Assembly (NCBI GenBank): GCA_903838055.1
Contig: CAILWV010000013.1
Coordinates: forward strand, 1-64,000
Source of the DNA: an uncultured Bacteroidota bacterium
GTDB taxonomy: Bacteria > Bacteroidota > Bacteroidia > Flavobacteriales > Flavobacteriaceae
Direction: 5' to 3'
DNA length: 64,000 bases
Both the position numbers and the translations under genes were made by a program. Of this stretch, positions 43,992 to 53,737 are shown one piece after another. Position 1 is the stretch's first letter. Each line of letters begins with the position of its first letter. Under the pieces are notes generated by a model. That model was not told where the DNA came from. It did no database searches and saw nothing but the letters and a program-made list of their open reading frames with translations.

Positions 43992-46142
43992 ATGAAGAAA
44001 ATTATTTTATCTCTTCTTGCTGCAATTCTGCTCATTCCAATGAGTGTAAAAGCTGATGAAGGAATGTGGTTTTTAATGTTTATCGAAAGATTAAACCACC
44101 GAGACATGCAAAAAATGGGCTTGCAATTAACAGCCGAAGAAATTTACAGTATCAACCACCACAGTTTGAAAGATGCAATTGTTCAATTTAACGGAGGATG
44201 TACTGCCGAAATCATTTCTAAAGATGGTTTAGTGCTTACAAATCATCACTGCGGTTATGATGGAATTGCTGAGCTTTCTACCCCTGAGGATAACTTATTG
44301 AAAAACGGATTTTGGGCTGCCAACAGAGCTGCTGAGAAAAAACCGTCTAGTTTATATGTACGTTTCTTTGTTCGTATGGACGATTGTTCTAAAAGAATCT
44401 TAGCAAAAGTAAACCCTTCTATGAGTGAAGCCGATAGAGAAAAAGCAATCAATGCCGAAATCTCTATTATTGAAAAAGAAAATAATGAAGGTGGAAAATA
44501 TACCGTTTCTGTTCGTCCATTTTTTCAAGGAAACGAATACTACTATTTTGTTTATCAAGATTATAAAGACGTTCGTTTAGTAGGAGTACCACCTGAAAGT
44601 TTAGGAAAATTTGGAGGAGATACTGACAACTGGGAATGGCCTCGTCAAACAGCCGATTTTTCTATGTTTAGAGTTTATGCTGATAAAGATGGAAATCCTG
44701 CAGATTATTCTACCAGCAATGTTCCATTGCAACCAAAACACTATTTGCCAGTTAATTTGTCTGGAGTAAAAGAAGGTGATTTTGCAATGATTCTTGGTTA
44801 TCCAGGAAGAACTAACCGTTGGATGCCTGCAAGCGGAATCGAGCAAAATGTAAAATTTGCTTATCCTGCATGGGTGGAAGGTGCTAAAACGGGTATGGAT
44901 AACATGAAGAAATATATGGAAATGAGTGATGCACTTCGTTTAGTGTATGCTTCTAAATATGCTTCTACTGCCAACTATTGGAAAAATCGTCAAGGAATGA
45001 TTGATGCTCTTTCAAAATTTGAAACCGCCAAATCTAAAACAGCACAAGAAACAAAATTTGACAAATGGGCTAATAAACCAGAAAATAAGGCAAAATATGG
45101 TTCGGTAGTTTCTACAATCAACAAATATTATGCTCTTACAAACGAAAAATCGCGTCATGATAATTATTTACAGCAATTGTTTAGAACTTCTGCTTATGGT
45201 TCATTAACGCGTAACTTAGGAAATCAATTGAATGAATATGCAAAGGCAGATGCAACTAAACGAGTTGCTTTAGGTCCAAAAATAATTGAGACGGCAACTG
45301 AATTTTTTAATGACTTGTATATTCCTGCAGAAAAAGATATTCTTGCTGCACAATTACATTTATATGCCACCAAATCTTTAGGATATAAAATTGCTCCTAT
45401 AGTTGAAAAAATGAATGCGGAAAACAATGGTGATTTCTCAAAGAATATTAATGCTGCTATTGACTTAAGTATATTTTCATCGTTAGATAGAGTTAAAGCA
45501 TTTTTAAACTATCCATCGGAATCTATGTTAGCTAATGATCCAATTTATAGTTTAATGTCTAATTTATTTTCACATTACAGCTCAAAATCAGATGAAATTG
45601 CAAAAGCTCAGAATGATTATGGTTCTGCATTTCGTTTGTTAGTAGAAGGTTTACGTGAGTCTAAAATAGGAACTATTAAATATCCTGATGCAAACTCTAC
45701 GTTGCGTTTAACCTACGGAAAAGTTCGTGCTTTGCCTGCTGACAAGCGTAACGATGCTAAAATTAACAATTACACTACATTAGATAGTCAAGTAAAAAAA
45801 TACAAAAAAGGAGATGAAGAATTTGATCTTCCTACTCGTGTTTTAGATATGGCAAAAAATAAAGAATATGGTCGTTATGTTGATAAAGATGGTTCGTTAC
45901 ACGTAAATTTCTTGACAGATAATGATATCACTGGTGGAAATTCTGGTTCTCCGGTTCTTAACGGAAAAGGAGAATTAATTGGGATTGCTTTTGACGGAAA
46001 CATTGAAGCTATGGCTGGTGACGTAATATTTGATAATAAATTACAAAGAACTATTAATGTAGATATTCGCTATGTTTTATGGGTAATTGAGAACTTTTCT
46101 AACGCCAAACATATCGTTGATGAAATGACTTTGGTTAAGTAA
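43992..46142 (+). CDS. S46-family dipeptidyl-peptidase (DPP7-like)
   Basis: A 716-aa periplasmic serine exopeptidase releasing dipeptides from peptides. The signal peptide ends near SVKADE. The N-terminal chymotrypsin-like half carries LTNHHCGYD (His86), the region GGDTDNWEWPRQTADFSMFR holds the catalytic Asp, and GGNSGSPV contains Ser651. The position 18 residues after Ser651 is Gly669 (FDGNIEAM), as in DPP7; DPP11 has Arg there. So a preference for hydrophobic rather than acidic P1 residues is predicted. Single gene with its own terminator. Confidence 0.92.
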   Translation: MKKIILSLLAAILLIPMSVKADEGMWFLMFIERLNHRDMQKMGLQLTAEEIYSINHHSLKDAIVQFNGGCTAEIISKDGLVLTNHHCGYDGIAELSTPEDNLLKNGFWAANRAAEKKPSSLYVRFFVRMDDCSKRILAKVNPSMSEADREKAINAEISIIEKENNEGGKYTVSVRPFFQGNEYYYFVYQDYKDVRLVGVPPESLGKFGGDTDNWEWPRQTADFSMFRVYADKDGNPADYSTSNVPLQPKHYLPVNLSGVKEGDFAMILGYPGRTNRWMPASGIEQNVKFAYPAWVEGAKTGMDNMKKYMEMSDALRLVYASKYASTANYWKNRQGMIDALSKFETAKSKTAQETKFDKWANKPENKAKYGSVVSTINKYYALTNEKSRHDNYLQQLFRTSAYGSLTRNLGNQLNEYAKADATKRVALGPKIIETATEFFNDLYIPAEKDILAAQLHLYATKSLGYKIAPIVEKMNAENNGDFSKNINAAIDLSIFSSLDRVKAFLNYPSESMLANDPIYSLMSNLFSHYSSKSDEIAKAQNDYGSAFRLLVEGLRESKIGTIKYPDANSTLRLTYGKVRALPADKRNDAKINNYTTLDSQVKKYKKGDEEFDLPTRVLDMAKNKEYGRYVDKDGSLHVNFLTDNDITGGNSGSPVLNGKGELIGIAFDGNIEAMAGDVIFDNKLQRTINVDIRYVLWVIENFSNAKHIVDEMTLVK

Positions 46143-46165
46143 TTTATCAATTTATATAATTTTTA

Positions 46166-46197
46166 AACTCCAATCTTAATTAGATTGGAGTTTTTTA
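46166..46197 (+). terminator. Intrinsic terminator of the S46 peptidase gene
   Basis: AACTCCAATC (46166-46175) pairs with GATTGGAGTT (46183-46192), followed by T. Confidence 0.8.
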
Positions 46198-46272
46198 TTG
46201 CTTTAAAATTCAAAATTGTTAAGAAAATAAATATTTAAAGTATATTTGTTTTGTGAAAATTTGACACAAATT

Positions 46273-46971
46273 ATGAAGTCAAAAATAGTATTTTTCTTAT
46301 TTATTACTCAATGTATTTTTTCTCAATCTAATTTTGAGAAAGGCGAAAAACTATATGATCAAGGTAAGTATTCGCTTGCTAGACCTGTATTTGAATCCAT
46401 TATAAAAGACAATCCCAATCAAATAAAAGCTATTGAATACTTAGGTGATATTTCTATTCAACTTAAAGAATGGGATAAGGCAATTAGTTTTTATCAAAAA
46501 CTCAAAAATCTGAAACCTACTGAAGCAAATTATTATTATAAATATGGAGGAGCTCTTGGACTAAAATCCAAAGAAGGAGGAAAATGGGTGGCAATTCGTT
46601 TAATTGGTGATATGAAAGAATCATTTGAAAAAGCACTAATGTTAAATCCTAAGCATTTAGAAGCTCGATGGGCATTAATAGAATATTACTTACAAGTTCC
46701 GGTTATTTTTGGAGGTAGTGAGAAAAAAGCACAACATTATGCTGATGAACTCCTTAAATTGTCTCCGGTAGACGGTTATTTATCTAAAGGAAGAATAGAT
46801 GAATATTTTGAAAGATATAAAAGCGCAGAGAAAAATTACATAAAAGCAATTGAAATTAGCGGTTCTAAAATCACATATGAACGACTTGCAGCTCTATATA
46901 AAGTTAAACTTCATAATTCAGATAAGGCATTAAAAATATTAGAACAATACCAAGAAAAAAATAAATCATAA
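46273..46971 (+). CDS. Exported tetratricopeptide-repeat protein
   Basis: A 232-aa protein with a signal peptide (KIVFFLFITQCIFSQS). TPR units are seen at about 20-85 (EKGEKLYDQGKYSLARPVFESIIKDNPNQ, WDKAISFYQKLKNLKPTEA) and again in the C-terminal half (SAEKNYIKAIEISGSK, SDKALKILEQY). I start it at ATG 46273, in front of the signal peptide, not at the TTG-like start 9 codons earlier. mpl follows after 1 nt, so both are cotranscribed. Confidence 0.75.
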   Translation: MKSKIVFFLFITQCIFSQSNFEKGEKLYDQGKYSLARPVFESIIKDNPNQIKAIEYLGDISIQLKEWDKAISFYQKLKNLKPTEANYYYKYGGALGLKSKEGGKWVAIRLIGDMKESFEKALMLNPKHLEARWALIEYYLQVPVIFGGSEKKAQHYADELLKLSPVDGYLSKGRIDEYFERYKSAEKNYIKAIEISGSKITYERLAALYKVKLHNSDKALKILEQYQEKNKS

Positions 46972-46972
46972 C

Positions 46973-48328
46973 ATGAGAACACACTTCATAGCTATTGGCG
47001 GAGCAGCAATGCATAATCTAGCACTTGCATTACATAACAAAGGATATCATGTAACTGGTAGCGATGATGCAATTTTTGAGCCATCTAAATCCCGTTTAGA
47101 AAAGAAAGGATTATTGCCAGTAGAACTTGGTTGGTTTCCAGAGAAAATCACCCAAGATATTGAAGCTGTAATTCTTGGAATGCATGCCAAAGAAGATAAT
47201 GCTGAATTGCTAAAAGCACAAGAATTAGGATTGAAAATATACTCTTATCCTGAGTTTTTATACGAACAATCAAAAAATAAAACACGTGTAGTTATTGGTG
47301 GTTCCCACGGGAAAACCACTATTACTTCAATGATTTTACATGTAATGCATTACCATAACATTGAAGTAGACTATATGGTAGGGGCACAGTTGGAAGGTTT
47401 TGATACCATGGTGCATTTAACTGAAAACAACGATTTTATTGTTTTAGAAGGAGACGAGTATTTGTCTTCTCCTATGGACAGACGACCAAAATTTCATTTA
47501 TACCAACCCAACATTGCATTGCTTTCGGGAATTGCTTGGGATCATATTAATGTTTTTCCAACTTTTGAAAATTATGTAGAGCAATTTGAAATTTTTGCAA
47601 ATCAAATTACTAAAGGAGGAATACTAATTTACAATGAAGAAGATAGTACTGTAAAAAAAGTGGCCGAAGAAACTACCAATGCTATTCGCAAGATTCCATA
47701 TTCTACTCCAAGTTACACTGTTTCTGACGGAACAACTTTATTAGACACTCCTGAAGGACCAATGCCTATAGAAGTTTTTGGAGCACATAATTTAAATAAC
47801 CTAGCAGGAGCAAAATGGATTTGCCAATGTATGGGTGTAGATGAAGCCGATTTTTATGAAGCTATTGCTAACTTTAAAGGAGCAAGTAAACGTTTAGAGA
47901 AAATTGCTGAAGGAAAAGGTAAGGTAGCTTATAAAGATTTTGCACATTCACCAAGTAAAGTTTCTGCTACTACCAAAGCTGTAAAAAACCAATATCCGGA
48001 TAGAAAGTTAATTGCTTGTTTAGAATTGCATACCTATAGCAGTTTGAATGCAGAATTTCTTAAAGAATACCAAGGTGCTCTGGATGCTGCCAATGTTGCA
48101 GTAGTATTCTATTCTCCAGATGCAGTAAAGATTAAACAATTAGAAGAAGTTTCTTACGAGCAAATTGCGCAATCATTTCAACGTGAGGACTTAATAATTT
48201 ATACAAATCCTGCGGATTTCAAGAATTTCTTATTCGGACAAAATTTTGATAATTCTGCTTTATTGTTAATGAGTTCAGGGAATTATGGTGGTTTGAATTT
48301 TGACGAGGTAAAGGATTTAATGAAATAG
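46973..48328 (+). CDS. mpl: UDP-N-acetylmuramate:tripeptide ligase (murein peptide ligase)
   Basis: A 451-aa Mur-ligase family enzyme that attaches recovered L-Ala-gamma-D-Glu-meso-DAP to UDP-MurNAc in wall recycling. Signatures: FIAIGGAAMHNLALALH at the N-terminus, P-loop GGSHGKTTITSM near residue 109, EGDEYLSSPMDRRPKFHLY, GAHNLNNLAGA and YKDFAHSPSKV. The fused form of MurC-type domains and the HSPSK motif distinguish it from MurC. Confidence 0.9.
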   Translation: MRTHFIAIGGAAMHNLALALHNKGYHVTGSDDAIFEPSKSRLEKKGLLPVELGWFPEKITQDIEAVILGMHAKEDNAELLKAQELGLKIYSYPEFLYEQSKNKTRVVIGGSHGKTTITSMILHVMHYHNIEVDYMVGAQLEGFDTMVHLTENNDFIVLEGDEYLSSPMDRRPKFHLYQPNIALLSGIAWDHINVFPTFENYVEQFEIFANQITKGGILIYNEEDSTVKKVAEETTNAIRKIPYSTPSYTVSDGTTLLDTPEGPMPIEVFGAHNLNNLAGAKWICQCMGVDEADFYEAIANFKGASKRLEKIAEGKGKVAYKDFAHSPSKVSATTKAVKNQYPDRKLIACLELHTYSSLNAEFLKEYQGALDAANVAVVFYSPDAVKIKQLEEVSYEQIAQSFQREDLIIYTNPADFKNFLFGQNFDNSALLLMSSGNYGGLNFDEVKDLMK

Positions 48329-48381
48329 TTTTTTGCCCCGAAAAAATATCGTATTTTAGGTATTCAAAAAAATGCCGAAAT

Positions 48382-49065
48382 ATGTACACACCAATAAACC
48401 AATGGGCGGAAGATGATCGGCCTCGAGAAAAATTTCTACTAAAAGGAAAATCTGCTTTATCTGATTCTGAATTGCTGGCAATATTAATTAGTTCGGGTTC
48501 CCGAAATGAAAGTGCTGTGCAGTTATGTCAACGTATATTGGCATTGGCTAACAATAATTTGAATCAATTAGGAAAGCTTTCGGTGCAGCAATTAATGGAA
48601 TTTAAGGGAATTGGAGAAGCTAAAGCAATTTCTATAGCAGCAGCATTAGAATTAGGACGACGAAGAAGAAATGAAGAAGCAGTAGAATTAGATAAAATTA
48701 CTTCTAGTAAAGCCGTATTTCAAATTATGCAACCAATAATAGGGGAGTTGCTTCATGAAGAATTTTGGGTATTGTATCTTAATAATTCTAATAAAGTTAT
48801 TCATAAAGCACAACTTTCTAAAGGTGGAATGACAGGAACAGTTGTTGATACTAGAATAGTTTTTAAAATCGCATTAGAATACAATGCAATTTCACTAATT
48901 TTGACACATAATCATCCATCGGGAAAAATGCTGGCAAGCGAATCGGATAAAGAAATTACTCGGAAATTAAAACTTGCCGGAAAACAAATGGATATTTCTG
49001 TATTAGATCATATTATCATTACGGAATCTAGTTACTATAGCTTTGCTGACGAAGGAATATTTTAA
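48382..49065 (+). CDS. radC: RadC-family JAB-domain protein
   Basis: A 227-aa protein: helix-hairpin-helix region (ALSDSELLAILISSGSRNESA... FKGIGEAKAISIAAAL) and a C-terminal JAB/MPN domain with LTHNHPSGKMLASESD, the metal-binding HxH-x7-D signature. Its actual biochemical role is unclear despite the DNA-repair name. The HAD gene starts 2 nt after its stop. Confidence 0.92.
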   Translation: MYTPINQWAEDDRPREKFLLKGKSALSDSELLAILISSGSRNESAVQLCQRILALANNNLNQLGKLSVQQLMEFKGIGEAKAISIAAALELGRRRRNEEAVELDKITSSKAVFQIMQPIIGELLHEEFWVLYLNNSNKVIHKAQLSKGGMTGTVVDTRIVFKIALEYNAISLILTHNHPSGKMLASESDKEITRKLKLAGKQMDISVLDHIIITESSYYSFADEGIF

Positions 49066-49067
49066 AA

Positions 49068-49751
49068 ATGAAACATATTACGGACATATTTTTTGATTTA
49101 GATCACACCCTATGGGATTTTGAAAAAAATTCTGCTTTAGCTTTTGAAAAAGTATTAAAGAAATACCAAATTAAAATAGAATTGGATATTTTTTTGAAAT
49201 ATTATGTGCCATTGAATTTGAAATATTGGGAATTATACCGACACGAAAAAGTAACCCAACCCCAATTGCGTTATGGCAGATTAAAAGATACTTTTGATCA
49301 ATTAAATTATGAAATATCAGACGAATTAATAGATTTGCTTTCTACAGAATATATACATTATTTGCCAGAATTTAATTATCTCTTTGATGGTACTATTGAA
49401 GTTTTAGAATATCTAAATGATAAATATTGTTTGCATATTATTACAAATGGTTTTCAAGAAGTACAGGCGGGTAAGATGAAGAATTCAGGTATAGATAAGT
49501 ATTTTAAAACAATTACCAATTCGGAAATGGCTGGAGTTAAAAAACCGAACCCAAGAATATTTGAATATGCTTTGCAAAAAGCAAATGCTCAAAAACAAAA
49601 TAGTATTATGATTGGTGATTGTCTGGATGCGGATATTAATGGTGCATTAAATTTTGGTATGGATGCCATTCATTTTAATGAAAATAAAAAAGAAATTCCG
49701 AATCATGTTAAGCAAGTAAATCACTTAATAGAATTAAAAAATCACCTATAA
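49068..49751 (+). CDS. HAD-family pyrimidine nucleotidase (YjjG type)
   Basis: A 227-aa phosphatase: FFDLDHTLWDFEKN (motif I), IITNGFQEVQAGKM (motif II), KKPNPRIFEYAL (motif III) and MIGDCLDADINGA (motif IV). The LWDF pattern after motif I and the alpha-helical cap match YjjG-like enzymes that hydrolyse non-canonical pyrimidine nucleotides. In a tight series with radC and the next gene, which overlaps its stop codon by one nucleotide. Confidence 0.85.
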   Translation: MKHITDIFFDLDHTLWDFEKNSALAFEKVLKKYQIKIELDIFLKYYVPLNLKYWELYRHEKVTQPQLRYGRLKDTFDQLNYEISDELIDLLSTEYIHYLPEFNYLFDGTIEVLEYLNDKYCLHIITNGFQEVQAGKMKNSGIDKYFKTITNSEMAGVKKPNPRIFEYALQKANAQKQNSIMIGDCLDADINGALNFGMDAIHFNENKKEIPNHVKQVNHLIELKNHL

Positions 49752-50464
49752 TGAAAAAGTTTTTAATAGTATTTTTATTGTTTTCTTCAGTGGCATTTGC
49801 TCAAAATTTGAATGGATATAAATACGCTATGGTTCCTGCTAAATTTACTTTCTTTAAGGAAGAAAATATGTATAATTTGAATTTACTAACAAAAATGTAT
49901 CTTCAAAAGTATGGTTTTGAAACCTACTATAATAATGAAACTGCTCCGGATGAATTTGTGATTTCAAACTGTAATAAGATTTTTATAGATGTATTGGAAA
50001 ACAATAATCTTTTTACTACAAAGCTGAAAGTTATAGTTAAAGACTGTAAAGGAAATGTTCTGGCTACATCCGATGAAGGAACTAGTAGAGAAAAGGAATA
50101 TGCAGTTTCTTATAATTTGGCTTTGCGAATGGCTTTAGATAATTTTGGAATATTAAAATCACATAAGTACCAGCCTTCTGAAAAAAGCCTTGGAATGATT
50201 GGAGAACCATTGCGAAAAGAAATAGCTCAAAGCCAGATGTTTAGTAAGCAATATAATGTAATAGCTACTGAAAATGGTTATAATTTAATTACTGTAGATG
50301 CTGATTATAAGATTTTTCAAATTTTTAAAACAACCTCAAATGAAATTTTTATAGCCAATAGAGATTCTATTTTTGGTGTACTAATTAAAAAAACTGATAA
50401 TTGGTTTTTTGAGTATTATGATGGAAGTGTATTAAAATCAGAGTTGATTAAAGTTACTTTTTAA
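49751..50464 (+). CDS. Exported protein of unknown function
   Basis: A 237-aa protein with a signal peptide (FLIVFLLFSSVAFAQN). Mature segment: YKYAMVPAKFTFFKEENMYNLNLLTKMYLQKYGFETYY, later TKLKVIVKDCKGNVLATSDEGTSREKEYAVSYNLALR and a C-terminal beta-rich part. It resembles a conserved flavobacterial envelope protein without a known role. Its ATG overlaps the stop of the HAD gene by one nucleotide, so it is in the radC operon. Confidence 0.7.
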   Translation: MKKFLIVFLLFSSVAFAQNLNGYKYAMVPAKFTFFKEENMYNLNLLTKMYLQKYGFETYYNNETAPDEFVISNCNKIFIDVLENNNLFTTKLKVIVKDCKGNVLATSDEGTSREKEYAVSYNLALRMALDNFGILKSHKYQPSEKSLGMIGEPLRKEIAQSQMFSKQYNVIATENGYNLITVDADYKIFQIFKTTSNEIFIANRDSIFGVLIKKTDNWFFEYYDGSVLKSELIKVTF

Positions 50465-50475
50465 TTTATTTATAC

Positions 50476-51753
50476 CTAATACCCATACTTATCTTTCCAT
50501 CTATTTTTTAAAAATTCTCGCGTTCCATTTTCTCTTGAATTATTTCCTGGATTGTAAAATGCAGTATTTGATATAGCATCCGGTAAATATTCTTGTTCAC
50601 TAAAATTATTTGCATAATCGTGAGAATATTGGTACTCCTCACCATATCCCAATTCTTTCATTAATTTAGTTGGTGCATTTCGTAAATGAATAGGAATAGG
50701 TAAATCTCCTGTTTGTTTTACCAAAGCCTGCGCATCATTAATTGCCATATAACTAGCATTGCTTTTTGGAGAAGTTGCTAAATAAACGGCACATTGACTT
50801 AATATTATTCTACTTTCTGGATAGCCAATTGTAGCTACTGCCTGAAAAGTGTTATTTGCCATTATGAATGCTGTTGGATTCGCGTTTCCAATATCTTCGC
50901 TGGATAATATTAGCATTCGTCTTGCAATAAATTTTACATCTTCACCGCCTTCAATCATTCTTGCCAACCAATAAACAGCTCCGTTAGGATCGCTTCCGCG
51001 GATGGATTTAATAAAAGCCGAAACTATGTCATAATGTTGTTCTCCAGTTTTGTCATACAATACCGTGTTTTGTTGTACTAAATCTAAAACTTTGGCATTG
51101 GTGATTATAATTTGACCTTCAGGGCTTGCGTTTACAACAAGTTCAAAAATATTTAATAGTTTTCTTCCGTCACCGCCAGAAAGTCTCAATAATGCCTCCG
51201 ATTCTTTAATTTTTATTTTTTTGGATGAAATAACGATGTCTTCTTTCATTGCTCTTTCTAAAAGTGATAATAAATCTTCTTTAGAAAACGGATTTAATAC
51301 ATAAACCTGACAACGGGAAAGTAATGCCGGAATCACCTCAAAACTCGGGTTTTCAGTAGTAGCGCCAATTAAAGTTACCCAGCCTTTTTCTACTGCTGCC
51401 AACAAGGAATCTTGTTGTGATTTACTAAATCTATGAATCTCATCAATAAATAATATCGGATTTTTTGCCGTAAATAATCCTCCACTTTGTTTTGCTTTTT
51501 CAATTACATCCCGAATGTCTTTCACTCCCGAATTAATTGCGCTCAATTCATAAAACGGGCGATTACTTTGCTTAGCAATAATTTGCGCTAAAGTTGTTTT
51601 TCCAGTTCCTGGTGGACCCCAAAAAATCATGGAAGGAATAATACCTCGCGTAATTTGTTGCGTTAACGATCCACTTGGTCCAACCAAATGTAATTGACTG
51701 ATATAATCTTCTAATCTCTGCGGACGAATGCGCTCGGCTAATGGTGCTTCCAT
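50476..51753 (-). CDS. rarA: Replication-associated recombination protein A (MgsA/RarA ATPase)
   Basis: A 425-aa AAA+ ATPase acting at stalled replication forks. Walker [10 protein letters not shown] near residue 47, Walker [16 protein letters not shown], sensor [11 protein letters not shown] and the C-terminal tetramerisation part ([25 protein letters not shown]) are all present. It converges with the preceding operon. Confidence 0.94.
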   Translation of the reverse strand: MEAPLAERIRPQRLEDYISQLHLVGPSGSLTQQITRGIIPSMIFWGPPGTGKTTLAQIIAKQSNRPFYELSAINSGVKDIRDVIEKAKQSGGLFTAKNPILFIDEIHRFSKSQQDSLLAAVEKGWVTLIGATTENPSFEVIPALLSRCQVYVLNPFSKEDLLSLLERAMKEDIVISSKKIKIKESEALLRLSGGDGRKLLNIFELVVNASPEGQIIITNAKVLDLVQQNTVLYDKTGEQHYDIVSAFIKSIRGSDPNGAVYWLARMIEGGEDVKFIARRMLILSSEDIGNANPTAFIMANNTFQAVATIGYPESRIILSQCAVYLATSPKSNASYMAINDAQALVKQTGDLPIPIHLRNAPTKLMKELGYGEEYQYSHDYANNFSEQEYLPDAISNTAFYNPGNNSRENGTREFLKNRWKDKYGY

Positions 51754-51810
51754 GGGGTAAAATTACATATTATTTTATTTGGTAGCGAATCGTTTAGTCT
51801 TTTTTTGTTG

Positions 51811-51918
51811 TGATCGTTCCCGCTTTTCGTTCCTATCTGCCATTGCGAGGAACGAAGCAATATCACTACACCTATCATTTGTCGCAATACCAGGATATCC
51901 TCTGTAATCGGGGCTAAA
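51811..51918 (-). repeat. Dispersed hairpin repeat family, copy 3 (inverted)
   Basis: On the minus strand it reads TTTAGCCCCGATTACAGAGG, then CTGGTATTGCGA ... TCGCAATGGCAG (arms with two mismatches), then AACGAAAAGCGGGAACG. The centre contains GATATTGCTTCGTTCCTCGC, related to copy 1. It lies in the 293-bp gap between rarA and the rhomboid gene, the rest of which holds no ORF. Confidence 0.7.
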
Positions 51919-52046
51919 TGATTTTCCATTTTTTTATAATTTCATTTTCAAAACAACTAATTTATTAAATTCATTTTATGACATTATTGCAGGCTAAATT
52001 CTTTGGTTGTATTTTTGATTGGAATACTATTCAAAATACAATATAA

Positions 52047-52823
52047 ATGAACGAACACAATCATTTTAAATTCTCTCCAGCAACGTGGATTATTCCAACG
52101 TTCCTTTTGGTCGTGGTTTGGTTTGTATTTTATTTAAATAATACATTTAATTTGCATTTGAATGTTCACGGAATACTACCTAGAACTTTTTCTGGGTTGC
52201 AAGGTGTTATTTTTAGTCCGTTTTTGCATGGCGATATTAATCATATTGCAAGTAATTCATTGCCTCTATTAATATTGACCACTGCTTTAATTTATTTTTA
52301 TCGTGAAGTTTCTCTTAAGGTATTAGTGTTTGGAATTTTACTTTCTGGAATTATTACCTGGATAATTGGTCGTGAATCCTATCATATTGGTGCTAGTAGT
52401 TTGATATATGTATTATTCTCGTTTATTTTTTTTAAAGGAATGATGACACAATATTATAGATTGATGGCTTTGTCCTTGGCAGTTGTGGTATTGTATGGAG
52501 GAATGATTTGGTATGTTTTTCCCGATGTAGATAAGTCAATTTCTTGGGAAGGGCATTTGGCTGGATTGTTAACTGGGTTTGTATTTGCTGTAAGATTTAA
52601 AACTCCAGATTATATAAAGGATATTCAATACGATTGGGAAAAACCTGATTTCAACCCACAAGAAGACCCATTCATGAAACGATTTGATGAAAATGGCAAC
52701 TTTGTAAATCCTCCAAAACCAGAAGAACTAGAAGTGGTGCAAGAAGAAATTGTCTCACCACCGATTCAGTATGTTTATGTTTTTAAGGAAAATAGAGGTG
52801 AAGATCTTGAACAAGGAATCTAG
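52047..52823 (+). CDS. Rhomboid-family intramembrane serine protease
   Basis: A 258-aa protein with about six transmembrane segments. The catalytic serine is Ser117 in HIGASSLIY and the His is His170 in WEGHLAG. FLHGDINHIASNSLPLLI corresponds to the loop/helix-2 region with the conserved HxxxN. The C-terminal 65 residues are a hydrophilic cytosolic tail. Substrates are unknown. Confidence 0.88.
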   Translation: MNEHNHFKFSPATWIIPTFLLVVVWFVFYLNNTFNLHLNVHGILPRTFSGLQGVIFSPFLHGDINHIASNSLPLLILTTALIYFYREVSLKVLVFGILLSGIITWIIGRESYHIGASSLIYVLFSFIFFKGMMTQYYRLMALSLAVVVLYGGMIWYVFPDVDKSISWEGHLAGLLTGFVFAVRFKTPDYIKDIQYDWEKPDFNPQEDPFMKRFDENGNFVNPPKPEELEVVQEEIVSPPIQYVYVFKENRGEDLEQGI

Positions 52824-52856
52824 TAATTTTCAGTAATTCCAGATGGATGTTAAAAT

Positions 52857-52888
52857 ACAAATGGCCCAAATTGTTTTGGGCCATTTGT
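52857..52888. terminator. Bidirectional intrinsic terminator
   Basis: ACAAATGGCCCAAA (52857-52870) and TTTGGGCCATTTGT (52875-52888) form a perfect 14-bp stem with a 4-nt loop between convergent genes. Confidence 0.8.
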
Positions 52889-52916
52889 ATTTACGATTTA
52901 ATTTATGAAGATGACT

Positions 52917-53651
52917 TTAACTCCTTTGACGCACTGTTTCATACAAAAAAGCACCACAAGCCACAGAAACATTCAAAGAACCAATAGTTCCGAACATTGG
53001 TAATTTAGCTTTTGCATCAACAATTTTTAATACTGAAGGGTTAATTCCTCTGTCTTCACTTCCCATTATAATGGCAATAGGTTCATTAAGTGAGATGTCA
53101 TAAATACTATCTTCTGTTTTTTCAGTAGCCGCAACGGTTTTGATTCCGCTTCCTTGAAGATAAAAAATAGCATCTTTAATATGATCTACTTTGCAAATTG
53201 GAACATTAAATACAGCTCCTGCAGAAGTTTTTACGGTATCTCCATTTACCGGTGCTGAACCTGTTTTTTGAACGATAATTCCATCTACACCAGTACATTC
53301 GGCAGTTCTAATGATAGCACCAAAGTTTCTTGCATCACTCAATTGATCTAATATTAAAAACAAGGGAATTTTGCCGCTTTCCACTACGCTGTCTACTAAA
53401 GTTTCTAGTTTCACAAACGAAATAGGAGCAATGGTTGCTACTGCGCCTTGGTGGTTATTTGGAGTTAATCTGTTTAATTTTTCAACAGGAACATAAGAGA
53501 AATTGATGCTGTTTTTTTTCATTGCTTTCATCAATTCCTGCATCAATTCACTTTGGGCATCGCTTTGCACGAATACTTTGTCTATTTCTTTTCCTGCATT
53601 TATAGCCTCTATAATTGCTCTAATCCCGAAGATTTGGTTTTCTTTTTCCAT
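52917..53651 (-). CDS. rlmB: 23S rRNA 2'-O-methyltransferase (TrmH/RlmB family)
   Basis: A 244-aa SpoU/TrmH-type enzyme. Substrate-binding N-terminal domain starting NQIFGIRAIIEAINAGKEI, then the knotted domain with LDQLSDARNFGAIIRTAECTGVDGI, IMGSEDRGI and the final GSLNVSVACGAFLYET. Length and the N-terminal domain favour RlmB, which modifies G2251 of 23S rRNA, over TrmH. Confidence 0.9.
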   Translation of the reverse strand: MEKENQIFGIRAIIEAINAGKEIDKVFVQSDAQSELMQELMKAMKKNSINFSYVPVEKLNRLTPNNHQGAVATIAPISFVKLETLVDSVVESGKIPLFLILDQLSDARNFGAIIRTAECTGVDGIIVQKTGSAPVNGDTVKTSAGAVFNVPICKVDHIKDAIFYLQGSGIKTVAATEKTEDSIYDISLNEPIAIIMGSEDRGINPSVLKIVDAKAKLPMFGTIGSLNVSVACGAFLYETVRQRS

Positions 53652-53737
53652 GTAGCAAAGGTAATCAAATAAGAATTAAAAATTATGAATTAATAATCGT
53701 GCTGGTATTATAAATTTTACTCTCATTGTGTAGTTGT

